Assembly: GCF_963678635.1 (NCBI RefSeq)
Contig: NC_087068.1
Span: 52,412,013 to 52,476,012, forward strand
Origin: Symsagittifera roscoffensis
Taxonomy: Eukaryota > Xenacoelomorpha > Acoela > Convolutidae
DNA length: 64,000 nucleotides
Direction: 5' to 3'
Shown: positions 62,401-64,000 of the stretch, in pieces
Layout of the letters: the number at the start of each line of letters is the position of its first letter
Numbering within the stretch: position 1 is the stretch's first letter
Position numbers and translations under genes: made by a program
Notes under the pieces: generated by a model
Databases searched by the model: none
What the model saw: the letters and a program-made list of their open reading frames with translations, nothing else
What the model was told of the DNA's origin: nothing

Positions 62401-64000
62401 GAGTATAGCTGCAGTTTGTATACGTATTTACTTAAGAAGTTTAACATTCCAAAAAATTCTTGTATTTTCTTCTTATTTGAAGGTGGTTGGAGTTTTTGGA
62501 TTGCATCTATGCGAGATTTTAATGGAGTTATAGCGTTGCTTTCTATAATATTTCCAAGGAATTTTACTCGTGTTAGAAAAAAGTGTGATTTATCTGGGGC
62601 TGCTTTCATGTTTTTTTTTTGTAATAATATTTGATGATATTTTTTAAGACAAGGAACATTTCGTCTTTTGTTTGTCATAAAAACATCGTCTAAATATGTG
62701 ATTGCATTTTTATTGAGTATTAAAGGTCTGAAAATTTTTCTCATTATTGCTGAAAATGCTGCTGGTCCTATGAAAATTCCCTTGAATAATCTGTTAAATT
62801 CATATTGTTGATTTCCAATAACGAGTTGTGTTAAGCGTCTGGATTGTTCCTCTTATGGTTTTTGATTATATGCACTATTAATATCTGCTGTTGTGAAATT
62901 TTTACCATTTCTTTTTTTGTGAGAAATACATGAATTGGTTCAATGGGCCAATTACATTTAGATTCATCAATGAGTGAATGGAGGTATCTTGCATCTAGAA
63001 CTGTTTTTAAAGATTCTCCTTTTGCTAAAATGATAACGGGGCTTATGAATGTGTTTCCCTTTGGCTGTTTTTCTTTTTTTACTGGAGAGATGATTTCATA
63101 TTGTTCTAGTGTTTCAAGTAATTGGTTGACTTTGTCTTGCAAGTGAATTGGGACTTTACTTACTCGTTGTTTTTTGAAAAATTAATCAGGTTTTAGAGGT
63201 AAATGTAATGGTGAATTTACTTTTCCAACATCAAATTTAGATCTTGCGTAAACTTTTGGGTATTTTAAATTTCTTTTGTGGGAAAAATGTTGCGTTCGTT
63301 TCACAATAACCTAAGAGTCCTAGAGGTAGGGTTTTTTATATGGGGAATTGTTATATATGTGTAAAGAAATCGTATCAGAGTTTGTGTCTTTCATGTATTT
63401 GATAGATGAAATTGTTTTTCGGAAAAATTCATGAATTGGTCTGAAATCAAAGTCAGACATAAAGAGATGCTGTTTATTCTGTTCTTTATCGTATCATTAA
63501 ACTTGTTTGATTGAGAATTTATAAACAATTCCTGATAGTGGTTTCAGGTGTTTCCGTTCCTGATTGTATATGGGGTGAAATTTAGAAAAAAATGGTGGTT
63601 GTTTGTTTATTCTTTGAAGAAATGTCAAAGCTGTGTTTTTCATACTTGTGTATTTATCTTTTATGTGAATTCTGCTATTTAAGATATGTAATAAATGATA
63701 TTCCAATGATATTATGTTTTATATCTGTGATGTGAAAGGTTTGTTTAAGTGGTTTGCTCATGAGTTTGTTTTGTTCCATTGTTCGAGTGGGAACAAGGAA
63801 AAGTTAGATTTTTCCATAATTTGTTGATCCTTGTGCGGTTGCTAGTCTGCTTGTTGTTTTGAAGGGTATTAATTTAAGGACGAGAATTTTTTTTTCATTC
63901 CAAGTGGGAATGTTGATGATATTTGATTCTGCTCTGGAATCTATTAAAAAATCTATTTCATGGTCTGGTGTTTGGAATTGTTTGGATTTTGGACTTTCTA
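59471..64000 (-). pseudogene. pol: decayed Pol (protease to integrase), cut by window edge
   Basis: From the edge: protease with the catalytic triplet changed to Asp-Ser-Arg (Arg codon 63,933-63,935); linker; reverse transcriptase in pieces (63,142-62,831 and 62,744-62,127, the latter with YLDD); RNase H (about 62,250-61,930); integrase core fragment (61,001-60,735; second Asp and Glu present); and the C-terminal module (60,383-60,111, LRKKPYRII in place of the intact LRKGPYQII). The last part holds a 0.3 kb internal tandem duplication (about 59,545-60,150). Numerous stops and frameshifts make it non-functional. Confidence 0.9.
59545..60150 (-). repeat. internal tandem duplication in the Pol tail
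   Basis: Two units of about 310 bp. GAAGTCGCAATGATTGTCC at about 59,550 recurs as TAAAGTCGCGATGATTGTCT at about 59,861, and TCCTGTAAAAGAGTATAATT at about 59,782 recurs as TCCTGTAAAGGAGTATAATT at about 60,089. The intact element has one unit. It arose in this copy after or during insertion. Confidence 0.7.

Larger units (their letters stand above)
51063..64000 (-). mobile_element. decayed relative of the 18.85 kb element, truncated by the window edge
   Basis: Minus-strand copy of the same family, with its 3' LTR at the low-coordinate end and the protease region at the window edge. All genes downstream of protease are present in the same order but broken by stops, frameshifts and small indels. 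It faces the intact copy tail-to-tail across 1.8 kb. LTR and internal sequence are clearly diverged from the intact element, so this is an older insertion or another lineage. Gag, leader and 5' LTR would lie beyond 64,000. Confidence 0.92.

Noticed and set aside
1-64000. tRNA, rRNA, spliced-leader RNA genes and CRISPR arrays
   Set aside because: No T-arm-like GGTTCGAATCC-type motif, rRNA block, spliced-leader sequence or regularly spaced repeat-spacer array was found on reading either strand.

Overview
The window looks like repeat-rich, AT-rich nematode chromosome, probably from a rhabditid related to Caenorhabditis. This is an inference. It rests on candidate introns of 44 to 80 nt with short T-rich tracts before TTTCAG, TTTAG or TTCATAG, on a fold-back element with the Tc1-type terminus CAGTGCTG and a TA target duplication, and on the base composition. 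No complete, recognisable host gene is visible. Most of the coding capacity belongs to three LTR retroelements.

Positions 1-12,220 are intergenic. They hold dispersed MITE-like repeats, a diverged 1.44 kb tandem duplication (about 3,674-7,300), a 732 bp fold-back element inserted in its second unit (5,584-6,315), a possible two-exon small gene on the minus strand (10,603-11,044) and a 19-G homopolymer (11,824-11,842). Positions 12,225-18,360 are a decayed Ty3/gypsy element with 215/217 bp LTRs, a GCAC target duplication, and gag, protease, RT, RNase H and integrase in one frame broken by stops and one frameshift.

Positions 18,365-30,373 are again gene-poor. They contain two clusters of short palindromic repeats, a decayed minus-strand gene (about 20,640-21,628) and a possible first exon (25,200-25,276).

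Positions 30,378-49,230 are the highlight: an apparently recent 18.85 kb LTR retroelement with 408 bp LTRs that look identical by eye, flanked by a CTAC target duplication. Besides a 2,366-residue Gag-Pol it carries two proteins before Gag, a pair of small membrane ORFs that a 44 nt intron would fuse, a 378-codon ORF with no ATG, an 872-residue envelope-like glycoprotein, a 599-residue protein of unknown function that starts inside the envelope stop codon (ATGA), an intron right after that stop, and a 1.5 kb 3' region with repeated motifs, hairpins and a 13-codon micro-ORF. The layout resembles a complex retrovirus: a long leader with candidate splice donors, overlapping downstream genes and retained introns.

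Positions 51,063-64,000 (minus strand) are a second, older, decayed relative of the same family, running off the window within its protease region. It lies tail-to-tail with the intact copy. Because it has diverged, it serves as a comparison: features kept in both copies (intron positions, ATGA overlap, 13 nt ORF overlap, 3' hairpins, micro-ORF) are the best supported.
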